NCBI RefSeq assembly: GCF_002285415.1 | Contig: NZ_NSBU01000006.1 | Coordinates: forward strand, 248,001 to 312,000 | Direction of reading: 5' to 3' | DNA length: 64,000 bases | From: Actibacterium pelagium | Lineage (GTDB): Bacteria; Pseudomonadota; Alphaproteobacteria; Rhodobacterales; Rhodobacteraceae | Shown here: positions 36,999-45,611 of the stretch, piece after piece | How the letters are laid out: each line of letters opens with the position of its first letter | Numbering within the stretch: position 1 is the first letter of the stretch | Translations under genes and position numbers: made by a program | The notes under the pieces: model-generated | Database searches by the model: none | What the model was told of the DNA's origin: nothing | Seen by the model: the letters and a program-made list of their open reading frames with translations, nothing else

Positions 36999-38192
36999 CT
37001 AGGGCGCGCGGCGCAGTGCCAGTGCGCAGAGGACGATCAGCACAGCCGACAGCAGGAACGGGGCGCCGGGCAGTTGGAACGAAAGCTCTTCCTTCGTGGC
37101 AGCCGCGAAGACCCGGGTCATGATCAGTGGAGAGATGATCACCGCCAGCGAGCGGACGGATGTGGCCGCGCCCTGAAGCTCTCCTTGCTGGTTGGCCGGG
37201 GTGGCCTTGGACATCAGCCCCTGCATCGCGGGGATGGTGATCACGCCAAGGGCTGACATCGGGATCATAAGCATCAGCAGCGTGCCGTTGCTGATGAACC
37301 CAAGGGCGACGAAGCTGACAAGGCTGAAACCAAGCCCGGCGAACATCGTGTTACGCTCCCCCAGTTTTTTCAGGAACAGGCGGATCAGAACGGTTTGGGT
37401 GACGGCGATCGAGATGCCGTAGATGGCCAAAGTCGTGCCGATGGTCGCGGTGCTCCAACCAAATCGGGCTTGTGTGAAATAGGCCCAGATCACCGGATAG
37501 ACGTAGAAGGCAAATTCAAACAGGAAGAAGGCCACAAAAAGCGGGTTCAGCCCGGGCAGGCGGCGCATCTGGCGCAGGGCGCCGATGGGGTTGGCGCGGG
37601 ACCACTGAAACGGGCGCTGCTTGTCCTTGCCAAGCGTCTCGGGCAGGACGAAGAGACCGAAGAGCGCGTTCAGCCCCGCCAGTGCGGCGGCGGCAAGGAA
37701 GGGGGTGCGCGGGCCGAACTCTCCCAGCCAGCCGCCGATCATGGGGCCAAGGATGAAGCCAACACCAAAGGCCGCGCTCAGCAGGCCGAAGCGGGCCGAT
37801 TTCTTTTCGGGCGTCGAGATATCGGCGATATAGGCGGTTGCGATGGGCTGGGTGGCCGCGGTGATCCCGGCCACGAGGCGCGCAGCCAGCAGCAGCCAGA
37901 TGGTCGAGGCAACCGCCATCACCACGTAATCGGCCGCCATCACCACCAGCGAGATCAGCAGGATCGGCCGCCGCCCAAACCGGTCGGACAGATTGCCCAT
38001 GACCGGGCCAAAGACGAACTGCATCACCGCGAAAGAGGTCGTCAGGATGCCGCCCCAGACGGCCGCGGTGCCAAGGGTGCCGCCTTGTACCTCTTGCAGG
38101 AGGTCAGGCATGACCGGCAGGATCAGACCGATCCCCATGGCGTCGATCACCATCGTGATAAGGATGAATATCAGCGGCAGTCTGGAAGCCAC
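36999..38192 (-). CDS. MFS efflux transporter of the TetA type
   Basis: A 397-residue major facilitator with 12 predicted membrane helices. The N terminus MVIDAMGIGLILPVMPDLL and the motif GNLSDRFGRRPILL between helices 2 and 3 place it with the TCR/Tet drug:H+ antiporters (DHA1). Helix 4-5 sequence RLVAGITAATQPIATAYIAD is also Tet-like. It starts with GTG, 3 bases after the stop of the alpha/beta hydrolase gene, so it belongs to that operon. Actual tetracycline resistance should not be assumed. It ends facing the tRNA gene. Confidence 0.85.
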   Translation of the reverse strand: MASRLPLIFILITMVIDAMGIGLILPVMPDLLQEVQGGTLGTAAVWGGILTTSFAVMQFVFGPVMGNLSDRFGRRPILLISLVVMAADYVVMAVASTIWLLLAARLVAGITAATQPIATAYIADISTPEKKSARFGLLSAAFGVGFILGPMIGGWLGEFGPRTPFLAAAALAGLNALFGLFVLPETLGKDKQRPFQWSRANPIGALRQMRRLPGLNPLFVAFFLFEFAFYVYPVIWAYFTQARFGWSTATIGTTLAIYGISIAVTQTVLIRLFLKKLGERNTMFAGLGFSLVSFVALGFISNGTLLMLMIPMSALGVITIPAMQGLMSKATPANQQGELQGAATSVRSLAVIISPLIMTRVFAAATKEELSFQLPGAPFLLSAVLIVLCALALRRAP

Positions 38193-38195
38193 GGG

Positions 38196-38903
38196 CTACA
38201 ATCCCTTCAGGATTTCGATCAGCTGGTTTGGCTGGGTCATCATCGGTAGGTGACCGCAGTCCATTTCATAGCGTTCGGTGACACCATGGGCGTCTTGCAT
38301 CCATGTTTGAAGCTCTGTCGGGATGGTGCGGTCCTGCAGACAGGTGACATAGGCCTTGGGGACGCTTTCGAAAGCTTTGCCAAGCGAGATCACATCGGTC
38401 TGCGGGCTGTTGGGCTGCACTTGAAGGTAGGCCGCGATCTGGGCCTGCATGGTCTCGGACGCGTCATGGGCCAGAAGGGCCATCGCAGGCATCGGGTCCA
38501 GCAAGGTGGTGCCGTCAACCGGTCCGGGTAACAAAACATCTGTCATATTGTTGGGGAACATGCGCATCAGGTCCAACAGGCTGTCGCCATGGCGGGGCAG
38601 GAAGGCACTGATATAGGCCAGTTTTCGGACGTGCGGGGCAGCCCGTTCTGCCGCGCCAGAGACCGCCATCCCGCCCATAGAGTGGCCGACCAGCAGGGCT
38701 GGCGGGCCACTTTCAAGCTCTTCAACAACGCGGTCGATATAGTCGTCCAACGTGACCTCTTCCGGTGGGGTCGGGTCGTCCCCGTGGCCGGGCATGTCCA
38801 GCGCCGTGACATCATAGCCCGCGCGACGCAAGGCTCGGGTCAGGGGCCCCCAGCTGAGGCTGGAGCCCCAAGCGCCGTGGACCAGTACGATGCGTTCAGC
38901 CAT
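38196..38903 (-). CDS. Alpha/beta-fold hydrolase (salicylate esterase/hydroxynitrile lyase-like)
   Basis: The ATG at 38903 gives 235 residues. VLVHGAWGSSLSW forms the oxyanion loop, nucleophile S75 is in GHSMGG, and H218 in CGHLPMM completes the triad. The short length and HGA/GHSMGG pattern are like plant methyl esterases and hydroxynitrile lyases. It overlaps the preceding PcaD-like gene by 8 bases and is followed at once by the MFS gene. The substrate is unknown. Confidence 0.8.
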   Translation of the reverse strand: MAERIVLVHGAWGSSLSWGPLTRALRRAGYDVTALDMPGHGDDPTPPEEVTLDDYIDRVVEELESGPPALLVGHSMGGMAVSGAAERAAPHVRKLAYISAFLPRHGDSLLDLMRMFPNNMTDVLLPGPVDGTTLLDPMPAMALLAHDASETMQAQIAAYLQVQPNSPQTDVISLGKAFESVPKAYVTCLQDRTIPTELQTWMQDAHGVTERYEMDCGHLPMMTQPNQLIEILKGL

Positions 38904-39678
38904 GAGCGATGTCCCGCAGGAACCCTGTAAGCACAGCGGCGTAGTCTTCGGGAACCTCGATGCAGGGCATGTGGCCGGCATTGCGGAACAGATGGAAGCG
39001 CGAGCCTTTGATCAGGTCGGCTGTCTCGCGCACCAGATCGGCAGGTGTGGTGCCGTCGAAACTGCTGGCCAGCGCCAGTGTCGGCAGGGTCAGGCCAGAG
39101 GTGGGCGTATAGAAATCCGTGCCGGAAATCGCGGCGCAGCTGCCGCAGTAGCCTTCGACCGGGGTGGCGGCCATCATCTCGACCCAAGGCTGTTGAAGGC
39201 CCGCGTCCAGGAATTTCTTGGTGAACCAACGCGGCATGACCACGTCGCAAAGCGCCCCGACGCCCTGGGCCCGCGCGATGTCGGCGCGTTCCTGCCATTG
39301 CTTGGGCTGGCCGATCTTGGCGGCGGTGTTCGACAGAACCATCGCGCGCACCTGATCCAGTCGTTTCACCGCCAGACCCTGGGCCACCATCCCGCCCAAA
39401 GACAGGCCGACAAAGACGCAATCGCGAATGTCCAAGGCGTCCAGAAAGCGTTCTGCATCCCGAACTAGCGCGCCCATGGAATAGGGGCCGTCTGGGACGC
39501 TAGAGGCGCCGTGCCCCCGCCCGTCATAGGTCACCAGTCGCAGGCCTTGGGGCATCAGGGGTAGGATCGGCTCCCATATTTTCTTACTGGTCCCAAGCGC
39601 ATGGGCAAAGACCACCGCCGGGCCAGAGCCCTGATCGGTATAGTTCAGCTGGACGTCTCCGAGATCACAAATAGGCAT
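38896..39678 (-). CDS. Alpha/beta hydrolase, 3-oxoadipate enol-lactonase (PcaD)-like
   Basis: 260 residues with nucleophile S93 in GLSLGGMVAQ, YDGRGHGAS at 51-59, and H236 in NAGHMPCIEVP, the pattern of PcaD. PcaD opens 3-oxoadipate enol-lactone in the beta-ketoadipate pathway. No other pca gene is nearby, so the substrate may be a different lactone or ester. Its ATG overlaps the stop of the preceding gene by one base (TGATG). Confidence 0.78.
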   Translation of the reverse strand: MPICDLGDVQLNYTDQGSGPAVVFAHALGTSKKIWEPILPLMPQGLRLVTYDGRGHGASSVPDGPYSMGALVRDAERFLDALDIRDCVFVGLSLGGMVAQGLAVKRLDQVRAMVLSNTAAKIGQPKQWQERADIARAQGVGALCDVVMPRWFTKKFLDAGLQQPWVEMMAATPVEGYCGSCAAISGTDFYTPTSGLTLPTLALASSFDGTTPADLVRETADLIKGSRFHLFRNAGHMPCIEVPEDYAAVLTGFLRDIAHG

Positions 39679-40880
39679 CAGTCCACCCGGATATGCGCCA
39701 TGATCTGACCGTGGTCAGAAGCAAGCTTGTTATAGGGGGCTTCGGGGTGCGAGCCGTCGGTCAGGTGGTCATTGAAGACGCTGAAATATTCCATCTCGCC
39801 CATGGTGTTGTCTGCTTCGGGCAGGAAGTGGCGCGACAGGAAAATCTGGTCGATGCTTTCATAGACCCCGCCAAAGGCCGAGGTATAGACCATGTCGCGC
39901 AGCGATTTCTTGACGAAAAGCTTTTCAGCCGAATGCAGGCGCACCCGTTCGACATCTGCTGTGATCTGCAGGTTCTCTTCCTTCGAATACCGGTCGTTAT
40001 ACTCTTTGGCGTCGTGGCGCAGCATCCAGCCATAGTTCTTGAAGGGGATCTCTCCCGAGATGATCTCGGAGCTGACCGCGTGTTCGCCATCGTTGAAATC
40101 ACCCAGAACCATGACGGGGCGGTTGAACTTGAGTTCTTCCAGGATGGCGCGGCGCAGTACCCAGGCCTCGGCCATGCGGCGCACGGCAGAGCGCAGGCTG
40201 CCCATGGCGCGACCAAGCGGGTCATAGCGGGTCAGATCCTGTTCGGGGGCGAACTCGGCCCCGGCAGGTTTGTGATATTCGCCCAGCTTTGACTTGAGGT
40301 GACAGTTGAAGACGGTGATGACCTGTTCGCCCACGGGCACGCGAACCTTCAGGATCGGGCGAGAGATACGGTGCAGGCGGAAGACGCCTGCGTCCTTGTC
40401 CCCGGTCAGGCCGCGCAGGGGCTGAAACGGAATTTCCAGCGGTTCGTCCAGATCCTGAATGATCTCTGGCGGTTCGACAAAGCCGAAACGCGACAGGATG
40501 GCGACGCCGGGGCGACGCTGGCCCGGGACGCCTTCGTCGGCAGAGTTCGGCGCAAAGGCCAGCGCGGCCTCGTCATAGGGGGTGTAGCCCAGTTTCCGGA
40601 AGATCGCCTTTTTGTGGTAGCCCTTGGATTTGTCGGGGATCGAGGCGTCGTTCAACGCGTTGCCGCGTTCGTCGGTCTCGTCGATGACCGAGCGCAGGGC
40701 GTCGCCGTCAAAGATTTCCTGAAAGCAGACAATATCGGCGTTCATGGACAGAAGTTGCTCTGCCACCCAGTCCTCTTTCCACGCGTATTCCTCGGGGGTG
40801 TAGGACTGGAACTCGTAATATTCCTGATCGGCACCGATCAGGTTTTTGACGTTGAAGCTGGCAATGGTGAAGCGGGGCAT
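39678..40880 (-). CDS. Endonuclease/exonuclease/phosphatase family protein
   Basis: A 400-residue protein with the EEP fold. FTIASFNVKNL at the N terminus, FQEIFDG with a metal-binding Glu near residue 55, VFNCHLKSK, MVLGDFNDGEH and a C-terminal NDHLTDGSHPEA carry the expected Asn, Glu, Asp and His residues. Substrates in the family range from DNA to phospholipids and inositol phosphates. It is the first gene of the hydrolase-MFS run, or follows the hydrolase at 40956 after 75 bases. Confidence 0.82.
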   Translation of the reverse strand: MPRFTIASFNVKNLIGADQEYYEFQSYTPEEYAWKEDWVAEQLLSMNADIVCFQEIFDGDALRSVIDETDERGNALNDASIPDKSKGYHKKAIFRKLGYTPYDEAALAFAPNSADEGVPGQRRPGVAILSRFGFVEPPEIIQDLDEPLEIPFQPLRGLTGDKDAGVFRLHRISRPILKVRVPVGEQVITVFNCHLKSKLGEYHKPAGAEFAPEQDLTRYDPLGRAMGSLRSAVRRMAEAWVLRRAILEELKFNRPVMVLGDFNDGEHAVSSEIISGEIPFKNYGWMLRHDAKEYNDRYSKEENLQITADVERVRLHSAEKLFVKKSLRDMVYTSAFGGVYESIDQIFLSRHFLPEADNTMGEMEYFSVFNDHLTDGSHPEAPYNKLASDHGQIMAHIRVD

Positions 40881-40955
40881 GGCGTGTCCTGTTCGCGAGG
40901 TAGGCGTCAGAAATTATAGGGCGAGCGGCAGAGCGCTACGGTGGATTTCCGGAAG

Positions 40956-41792
40956 CTATCCCGGTTTTCCGGGTCGGCAGCGTTCAAGAAAGGCGCGGAC
41001 GGCCGACAGGCTTTCGGGTTCGTCCAGAAATGGAACATGGCCCCGGTCCGGCACATTGGCGTAAATGATATCGGGGCGGCGGTTCTGCATCTCTACGGCT
41101 GTTTCGTACGACAAAAGTTTAGAGTTCGCCCCGCGGATCAGGGCAACCGGCATGCCATCAAGCGCGTCGAACATGGGCCAGGCATCGGGCAGTTCCGCGT
41201 CGTAATCAGCGACGAACGGGTCCCGCAGGGCGGGGTCATAGCGAATGACCAGCCCGTCTTCGGTTTCTTTGAAGTGATGTTCGGATTCCTCTAGCCAGCG
41301 TTCATGGGGGACGTTGTCATACCCGGGGGTGTAGGCCAGCAAATCGGCCATCTGTTCATGGGTCTTGGCAGGCGGGTTGCGGCCCACATATTCGAAGATC
41401 ATTTCCAGCCCTTCGCGTTCGATCACCGGGCCGATGTCGTTCATGCAAAGACCTTTTATGCGCCCCGGTACAGTCGCCCCAAGCGCCATGCCGATCAGCC
41501 CCCCGCGAGAGGTGCCGAGAATGGGAACCGATTTCAGCCCCAGATGGTCCAAGAGGGCAATGGCGTCCTGCGCTTCTTGGGCGATCGTGTAGGTGTCGGG
41601 GCCAGAGTATTCGGACAAGCCGCGCCCGCGATAATCCATGCAGATCATCCGGACGCCGTCCAGATGCGGCTCTAGATAGTCGAAATCGTGCATGTTGCGG
41701 GTCAACCCGGCCAGACATAGCAGGGGCTTACCCTTACCCGGGTCGCGATAGGCAATCTTGGTGCCGTCATCGGCCTTGAAAGAATGGATCAT
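40956..41792 (-). CDS. Alpha/beta-fold hydrolase
   Basis: The ATG at 41792 gives 278 residues. Nucleophile S95 lies in GTSRGGLIG, CMDYRGRGLS is at 51-60, and H252 in DRGHVPFLDEP completes the triad. The GTSRGG elbow is a little unusual compared with GxSxGG forms that have Met or Leu. Its start overlaps the stop of the HAD gene by 4 bases (ATGA), so the two are translationally coupled. The substrate is unknown. Confidence 0.8.
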   Translation of the reverse strand: MIHSFKADDGTKIAYRDPGKGKPLLCLAGLTRNMHDFDYLEPHLDGVRMICMDYRGRGLSEYSGPDTYTIAQEAQDAIALLDHLGLKSVPILGTSRGGLIGMALGATVPGRIKGLCMNDIGPVIEREGLEMIFEYVGRNPPAKTHEQMADLLAYTPGYDNVPHERWLEESEHHFKETEDGLVIRYDPALRDPFVADYDAELPDAWPMFDALDGMPVALIRGANSKLLSYETAVEMQNRRPDIIYANVPDRGHVPFLDEPESLSAVRAFLERCRPGKPG

Positions 41793-42475
41793 GCGCGGCC
41801 TGCAAGGTCTGGAATGGTGGTAAGATCGGAAAGAACATGGGCGGGGGTCCACGGCAACCGGTCAACCGGTGCGCTTGTTCGGTTCACCCAGGCGGTGGTA
41901 AAGCCATAACCGGTGGCACAGCCCGCATCCCAGCCATTCGACGAGACGAACAGGACCTCATCCCTTGCACAGCCAAAGCGCGCTTCGACAAGGTCATAGA
42001 CAGAGGCATGGGGCTTGAAGACGCCGACGCTTTCGACCGACAGGACATCGTCAAGAAGGTCCTCTAAATCGGCAGAGGTCACGGCACCGCTCAGCATGTC
42101 CGGAGACCCGTTCGACAGAATCGCGGTATTCTTGCCCATCTGTTTGAGCTGGCTCAGCATTTCGGGCACTTCCGGGTAGGCCGACAGTTCCCAATAGAGC
42201 GCAAGCAGCCGTTCCCGAAGACCGGGGTCCGACAGGTTCGAGGCCTCCATCGCCCAGTCCAGACCGTCTTGCGTTACCTTCCAGAAATCTGTGTGTGCGC
42301 CGGTCACGGCCCGCAGCCAGCTGTATTCCAGCTGTTTGAGCCGCCAGTCGCTGGCAATCTTGGGCCAGATATCGCGGATCGCCTCGGCCCCGGGTTCTGC
42401 TGCGGCCTCTCGTGCGGCAGCGGTCACGTCGAACAAGGTGCCATAGGCGTCGAAGATACAGGTGGTGATGGTCAT
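41789..42475 (-). CDS. HAD-superfamily haloacid dehalogenase, type II
   Basis: 228 residues from the ATG at 42475, with GGGGG just upstream. The nucleophile D9 is in CIFDAYGTLFDV, followed by LSNGSPDML and a C-terminal FVSSNGWDAGCATGYGF, the type II 2-haloacid dehalogenase signature. Such enzymes hydrolyse (S)-2-haloacids. Many homologues in marine bacteria act on other small substrates. It is the first gene of the HAD-hydrolase pair. Confidence 0.85.
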   Translation of the reverse strand: MTITTCIFDAYGTLFDVTAAAREAAAEPGAEAIRDIWPKIASDWRLKQLEYSWLRAVTGAHTDFWKVTQDGLDWAMEASNLSDPGLRERLLALYWELSAYPEVPEMLSQLKQMGKNTAILSNGSPDMLSGAVTSADLEDLLDDVLSVESVGVFKPHASVYDLVEARFGCARDEVLFVSSNGWDAGCATGYGFTTAWVNRTSAPVDRLPWTPAHVLSDLTTIPDLAGRA

Positions 42476-42616
42476 ATTGCCCCCATTTGGGGCAGATTTG
42501 CACAAACCGTCCTTCCGCGAAAGAGGGGGAATTTGTCTTTGCCCGACGGGGTTTACTTGGGGCAGGGGATCGTTAGGTTAAGCGCTTCCGAATTTTCAGC
42601 CCCGAAAGGCCCCCCG

Positions 42617-43045
42617 ATGACCCAGATCAAAAGCGGCGATACCGTGAAACTGCACTACACCGGTTCGTTGAACGACGGCACGGTGTTCGACAGCTCTGAA
42701 GGGCGCGAACCGCTGGAGTTCACTGTGGGCGCGGGCCACGTGATCGTTGGCTTGGACAAGGCGCTGCCGGGCATGGAAGTGGGCGAGAAGAAAACCGTCG
42801 AAATCCCTGCGGACGAGGCCTATGGCCCCTATATGGACGACGCACGTCAGGAAGTTCCGCGCAGCCAGATCCCGCCGACCATTGAGCTTCAGGATGGTAT
42901 GATGCTGCAGATGCAGATGCCGTCGGGCCAGTCGGTGCCGGTCACTGTGGCCTCTGTTACCGAAGAGACCGTCGTGCTGGACGCAAACCACCGGCTGGCA
43001 GGCAAGGACCTGACCTTCGCGATCGAGATCGTCTCGATCTCTTAA
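42617..43045 (+). CDS. FKBP-type peptidyl-prolyl isomerase, SlyD-like
   Basis: 142 residues from the ATG at 42617 (MTQIKSGDTVKLHYTG). GTVFDSSEGREPLEFTVGAGHVI and GLDKALPGMEVGEKK form the FKBP domain. An insert-in-flap region near 70-120 (YMDDARQEVPRSQIPP) matches SlyD-type chaperone isomerases. The His-rich metal-binding tail of E. coli SlyD is absent. It is a cytoplasmic protein. A terminator follows at 43085. Confidence 0.9.
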   Translation: MTQIKSGDTVKLHYTGSLNDGTVFDSSEGREPLEFTVGAGHVIVGLDKALPGMEVGEKKTVEIPADEAYGPYMDDARQEVPRSQIPPTIELQDGMMLQMQMPSGQSVPVTVASVTEETVVLDANHRLAGKDLTFAIEIVSIS

Positions 43046-43084
43046 GGCGCTGTACGCAGCGCCGCTGCTGGTGTCCGCCGGAAG

Positions 43085-43114
43085 GGTCGGTCTGAACCGG
43101 ACCGACCGTTTCTT
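43085..43114 (+). terminator. Rho-independent terminator of the FKBP gene
   Basis: The 8-bp perfect stem GGTCGGTC / GACCGACC (43085-43092 and 43100-43107) is followed by GTTTCTT. It lies 39 bases past the stop. A smaller GGCGCT/AGCGCC stem sits right after the stop codon. Confidence 0.75.
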
Positions 43115-43185
43115 GAACAGGCAGGACGCCAGACGGTAGCGTGGTTCACGCGAATAAGAACGACCCCAACCCTAAGGGACAACGA

Positions 43186-44463
43186 ATGAGTACTCCGACA
43201 GTAATGATTGCAGGTGGCGGCATTGGCGGTTTGGCGCTTGCGCTGACTTTGAACCAGATTGGCGTGCGCTGCACTGTGTTCGAAACTGTAACCGAGCTGA
43301 AACCGCTGGGGGTGGGCATCAACATCCAGCCCAACGCGGTACGCGAGTTGTTGGACCTTGGGATTTCCACGGATGAGCTGGACGAAGTCGGCCTGCCTGC
43401 ACTTGAATGGGCGCTGGTGGGGCGGAACGGGAACGACATCTATGCCGAGCCCCGAGGACTGGAAGCCGGGTACAACTGGCCGCAATACGCCGTGCACCGC
43501 GGCAAGTTCCACATGTTGCTTTACCGCAAGCTGGTGGAACGAGCGGGCCCTGAATCCGTCCGTCTTGGGTGCCGTGTAACAGGCTATACCAACAACGCGG
43601 ATGGAACCGTCACCGCCCAGATCGAGACCAGCGATGGTCAGGTGATCTCGGAAACAGCAGGTCTTTTGATTGGGGCCGATGGCATCCACTCGGCAGTTCG
43701 AGCGCAGATGCATCCCGATCAACCCCCCATCCACTGGGGCGGGGCCATCATGTGGCGCGGTACCACCCGGGCCAAACCCATTCGCACCGGGTCGTCTTTC
43801 ATCGGGCTGGGCACGTCCAAGCATCGGATGGTCATCTACCCGATCTCGCACCCGGACGAGGAAGGCTACGCTCAGATCAACTGGATCGCCGAGGTCACCT
43901 ATGACAATCCGTCAGAACGCGGAACAGGTTGGTTCAAACCCGTCGGGCTTGAGGATTTTGCGCACCATTTTGATGGCTGGACATGGGATTGGCTGGATGT
44001 GCCCGCGCTGTTTCAGGGGTCTGAAGTGGCATATGAAAACCCGATGATCGACCGCGACCCGATCCCGACATGGATCGACGGTCAGGTGGGGCTTATGGGG
44101 GACGCCGCCCATGCCATGTATCCAACCGGGTCGAACGGTGCGTCACAGGCAATTATCGACGCCCGGGTGATGGGGCAGAAGATGGTCGAGCATGGCGCGA
44201 CCGCCGAAGCGCTCGCCGCCTATGACGAAGAACTGTGCGGTCCCGTTTCCCAACTGATCTTGCGCAACCGGGACGCCGGGCCTTTCGGGCTTCTGAATAT
44301 GGTCGAAGACCGCTGCGGCGGAGAGTTCGACAATATTGATGATGTGATCCCGGCAGAAGAACGCGCAGCCTTTATGGCGGGTTACAAAAAAGCTGCTGGT
44401 TTTGCGATCGAACGCCTGAACAATTCACCGCGCACGATCCCCGAGGGTGCCAAAGCCGGTTAG
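43186..44463 (+). CDS. FAD-dependent aromatic-ring monooxygenase, PhzS/salicylate hydroxylase-like
   Basis: The ATG at 43186 gives 425 residues of a class A flavoprotein hydroxylase. The FAD motif GGGIGG is at 10-15, the DG motif GADGIHSAVR at 163-172, and GLMGDAAHAMYPTGSNGA at 302-319. The phrasing GVGINIQPNAVREL and YAVHRGKFHMLL resembles PhzS (5-methylphenazine-1-carboxylate monooxygenase) more than salicylate hydroxylases. No phenazine genes are seen, so the substrate is open. It ends overlapping the facing IMPACT-family gene by 4 bases. Confidence 0.78.
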   Translation: MSTPTVMIAGGGIGGLALALTLNQIGVRCTVFETVTELKPLGVGINIQPNAVRELLDLGISTDELDEVGLPALEWALVGRNGNDIYAEPRGLEAGYNWPQYAVHRGKFHMLLYRKLVERAGPESVRLGCRVTGYTNNADGTVTAQIETSDGQVISETAGLLIGADGIHSAVRAQMHPDQPPIHWGGAIMWRGTTRAKPIRTGSSFIGLGTSKHRMVIYPISHPDEEGYAQINWIAEVTYDNPSERGTGWFKPVGLEDFAHHFDGWTWDWLDVPALFQGSEVAYENPMIDRDPIPTWIDGQVGLMGDAAHAMYPTGSNGASQAIIDARVMGQKMVEHGATAEALAAYDEELCGPVSQLILRNRDAGPFGLLNMVEDRCGGEFDNIDDVIPAEERAAFMAGYKKAAGFAIERLNNSPRTIPEGAKAG

Positions 44464-44807
44464 AGCGTATCCAGATACGCTCTGGTCGCGTTTTGCACGT
44501 GTCGAAAGCGGTCTCCGCCAAGGTGTTTCCCGCCGTACCAGCGGGTAACCACGACGATGTGGTTGTACAGGCCTTCGCGTTCCAGCATTCGCAGGATCAC
44601 CATTCCTGCGCCGCTTTCCCCATCATCATTCTTGACCGGGCCTGCATCGGTTAGCAGGCCCCAAGTGTTATGGGTCGCCTTGGCGAATTTCTTCTTACGG
44701 CATAGCTGTTTGATAAAGGCTTTTGCCTCGGCGTCAGAAGCGCAGGGGCCACCCGAGACCGCGTATTTGGAACCGCGGTCCGAGATGATGTTGTCGAGTG
44801 TCCGCAA
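44460..44807 (-). CDS. IMPACT/YigZ N-terminal domain protein
   Basis: 115 residues covering the UPF0029 (IMPACT) domain: FIKQLCRKKKFAKATHNTWG, DDGESGAGMVILRMLE and VVTRWYGGKHLGGDRFRHV. Full YigZ proteins have about 200 residues with a second domain, which is absent here. IMPACT-family proteins affect translation under stress in eukaryotes. The bacterial role is unclear. It lies 9 bases downstream of fabI. Confidence 0.82.
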   Translation of the reverse strand: MRTLDNIISDRGSKYAVSGGPCASDAEAKAFIKQLCRKKKFAKATHNTWGLLTDAGPVKNDDGESGAGMVILRMLEREGLYNHIVVVTRWYGGKHLGGDRFRHVQNATRAYLDTL

Positions 44808-44816
44808 GGGCCTGGG

Positions 44817-45605
44817 TTACAGGTTTTCCGGCTGCGGCATGCCCAGAACGTGGTACCCGCCATCGACGCGGATGATCTCGCCGGTCGTGCAGGCCCCTTG
44901 CGGAGAGCAAAGGTAAACCGCTGTGCCGCCGACGGCTTCCAACGTCGCGTTGGCGCGCAGGGGGGCGTTGGCCTCGGTCTGGCGGAAGGTCTTGCGTGCG
45001 CCGCCGATGGCAGCCCCGGCCAGTGTCTTCATCGGGCCGGGAGAAATCGCGTTGACGCGGATGCCGTCGGGGCCAAGGTCGTTGGCCAGATAGCGCACGG
45101 TGCTTTCCAGCGCGGCCTTTGCCACACCCATGACGTTGTAGAACGGGGTCACACGGTTCGACCCCTGATAGGTCAGTGTGATGATCGAACCGCCCTCGGG
45201 CATCAGCTCTGCCGCGCGGCGGGAGACGTCGATCAGCGAGTAGCACGAGATCGACAGAGAGTTCTTGAAGTTGTCGCGGCTGGTGTTGACGAACCGGCCC
45301 GTCAGCTCGTTCTTGTCGGAATAGGCGATGGCGTGGACGACAAAGTCGATCGTGCCCCATTTGTCTTTCAGGGCAGCAAAGGCGGCGTCCATCGAGGCGT
45401 CGTCATTGACGTCGACATCGACCAGAAGGTCGGATCCAACCGACGCGGCCAAAGGTTCGACGCGCTTGCCGAACGCCTCTCCCTGATACGAGAACGCCAG
45501 TTCCGCGCCTTCTTCGGCCAGTGCCTTGGCAATGCCCCAAGCAATAGAACGTTCGTTCGCGACCCCCATAACGAGCCCGCGTTTACCCTTCATCAAATCA
45601 GCCAT
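44817..45605 (-). CDS. fabI: Enoyl-[acyl-carrier-protein] reductase (NADH)
   Basis: Completes each fatty acid elongation cycle by reducing enoyl-ACP. 262 residues with the FabI-type N terminus GKRGLVMGVANERSIAWGIA and ELAFSYQGEAF. The catalytic pair is in TLTYQGSNRVTPFYNVMGVAKAALE (Tyr, then Lys six residues after the second Tyr), and DGIRVNAISPGPMKTLA follows. This is the triclosan-target form of the enzyme. It follows fabB by 6 bases. Confidence 0.95.
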   Translation of the reverse strand: MADLMKGKRGLVMGVANERSIAWGIAKALAEEGAELAFSYQGEAFGKRVEPLAASVGSDLLVDVDVNDDASMDAAFAALKDKWGTIDFVVHAIAYSDKNELTGRFVNTSRDNFKNSLSISCYSLIDVSRRAAELMPEGGSIITLTYQGSNRVTPFYNVMGVAKAALESTVRYLANDLGPDGIRVNAISPGPMKTLAGAAIGGARKTFRQTEANAPLRANATLEAVGGTAVYLCSPQGACTTGEIIRVDGGYHVLGMPQPENL

Positions 45606-45611
45606 TGGAAA

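Noticed and set aside
36999-38192. Tetracycline resistance gene on a mobile element
   Set aside because: The transporter is TetA-like in motif, but it sits in a chromosomal operon with no mobile element or tetR nearby, so drug specificity is not supported.
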